This document shows, piece by piece, positions 4,809-5,230 of a stretch of DNA of 5,230 nucleotides. The first letter of the stretch is position 1. Each line of letters opens with the position of its first letter. The stretch spans positions 1 through 5,230 of the forward strand of contig DOXU01000008.1 of the NCBI GenBank assembly GCA_003518885.1, given 5' to 3'. The position numbers and the translations under genes were made by a program. The notes under the pieces were generated by a model. The model was not told where the DNA came from and searched no databases. It saw nothing but the letters and a program-made list of their open reading frames with translations. Source of the DNA: Oscillospiraceae bacterium (lineage in GTDB: Bacteria > Bacillota > Clostridia > Oscillospirales > Ethanoligenentaceae).

Positions 4809-5230
4809 CATTGACCCAAAATGTGCGTAACATACATATCCGCTATGTTTAATGCGGCAGCAGTGGGATAAGTGCTAAAGGCGTTGCTTTGTGCGCGTCC
4901 ACCAGCATAAGCGCGTGCAGCATCGTCATATCCACCCATATGCCAGCGAATGGAAATCGCTTCCTCATCTGTAAGAGAGATGAACCTCATAGCAAGATAA
5001 ACTGATTTTTCTCCGTGTCCCATGGGGAATTGGTCTTCAATTGTGTAATACTCGTGTTCCTCCCAGCGTCGTTCTCCAGAAATCTTGACATTACGTATCG
5101 CTTTTTTGAAGAAGTTGACTTTGCAAATATCGTGCAAAAGTCCCATGATAACCAAAGAATCTTCCTGCATATTATCCAATGTTTTAGTGAAATTTCGCAA
5201 ATATTTATAGACGGAGAGACTATGTATAAG
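4808..5230 (-). CDS. HD-domain metal-dependent phosphohydrolase, N-terminus outside the window
   Basis: The frame stays open from the stop at 4808 to the window edge, giving 140 residues that begin LIHSLSVYKYLRNF. A TTG start at 5200 would remove the first metal-ligand histidine, so the gene most likely starts beyond 5230. Candidate metal ligands occur in HD order: H3 (IHSLSVY), H33-D34 (GLLHDICK), H72 (GHGEKS), H97 (RWHMGGYDD) and D131 (NIADM), numbered from the window edge. The H-HD-H-H-D series resembles HDIG-type and YhaM-like hydrolases, where it can hold two metals, but there is no sign here of the other domains of those proteins. HD proteins hydrolyse phosphate esters of nucleotides or nucleic acids; the substrate here is not predictable. 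It probably shares a transcript with the CBS-domain gene downstream. Confidence 0.85.
   Translation of the reverse strand, partial: LIHSLSVYKYLRNFTKTLDNMQEDSLVIMGLLHDICKVNFFKKAIRNVKISGERRWEEHEYYTIEDQFPMGHGEKSVYLAMRFISLTDEEAISIRWHMGGYDDAARAYAGGRAQSNAFSTYPTAAALNIADMYVTHILGQ

Noticed and set aside
4493..4852. 119-codon plus-strand frame opposite the CBS gene
   Set aside because: It lies antisense to a clear tandem CBS protein, runs across the intergenic gap into the HD gene and has no family resemblance.
5198..5200. TTG as the start codon of the HD-domain gene
   Set aside because: The frame continues upstream to the window edge and includes the histidine expected as the first metal ligand, so the true start is outside.

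Overview
The window looks like a chromosomal segment of an anaerobic, endospore-forming Firmicute, most likely in the Clostridia (possibly Oscillospirales; this is inference from style, not from a search). The main reasons are a T-box tRNA-sensing leader upstream of a branched-chain amino acid gene, a clear spore-germination protein YpeB, strong GGAGG-type ribosome binding sites and rho-independent terminators with U tracts. No mobile element, CRISPR array, tRNA or rRNA was seen.

Positions 1-1510 (minus strand) carry ilvB, the acetolactate synthase catalytic subunit, with its C-terminus cut off by the window edge. Its control region fills 1511-1901. A near-consensus sigma-A promoter fires leftward into a complete T-box riboswitch with an AUC (isoleucine) specifier, an antiterminator and a 12-bp terminator. 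A long-range inverted repeat and the Shine-Dalgarno then lead into the gene. Uncharged tRNA-Ile should therefore switch ilvB on.

A divergent promoter at 1948-1976 drives, on the plus strand, a 223-residue protein of unknown function (2096-2767) with two N-terminal membrane segments. Its leader holds repeats of TGCAAAT.

This gene runs tail-to-tail, with only five bases between stop codons, into ypeB (2773-4125, minus). ypeB is needed in known spore formers to keep the cortex-lytic enzyme SleB in the spore, but no sleB lies beside it here. A plausible sigma-G-like promoter sits just upstream of it.

At the right end, on the minus strand, an HD-domain phosphohydrolase (N-terminus outside the window) is followed 45 bases later by a small two-CBS-domain protein and then a terminator. 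The two look like an operon. A possible hairpin links the HD stop codon to the CBS ribosome binding site and would couple their translation.

Most of the region is conventional. The points most worth a second look are the covarying non-consensus T-box, the unknown membrane protein, the orphan ypeB and the HD-CBS pair.
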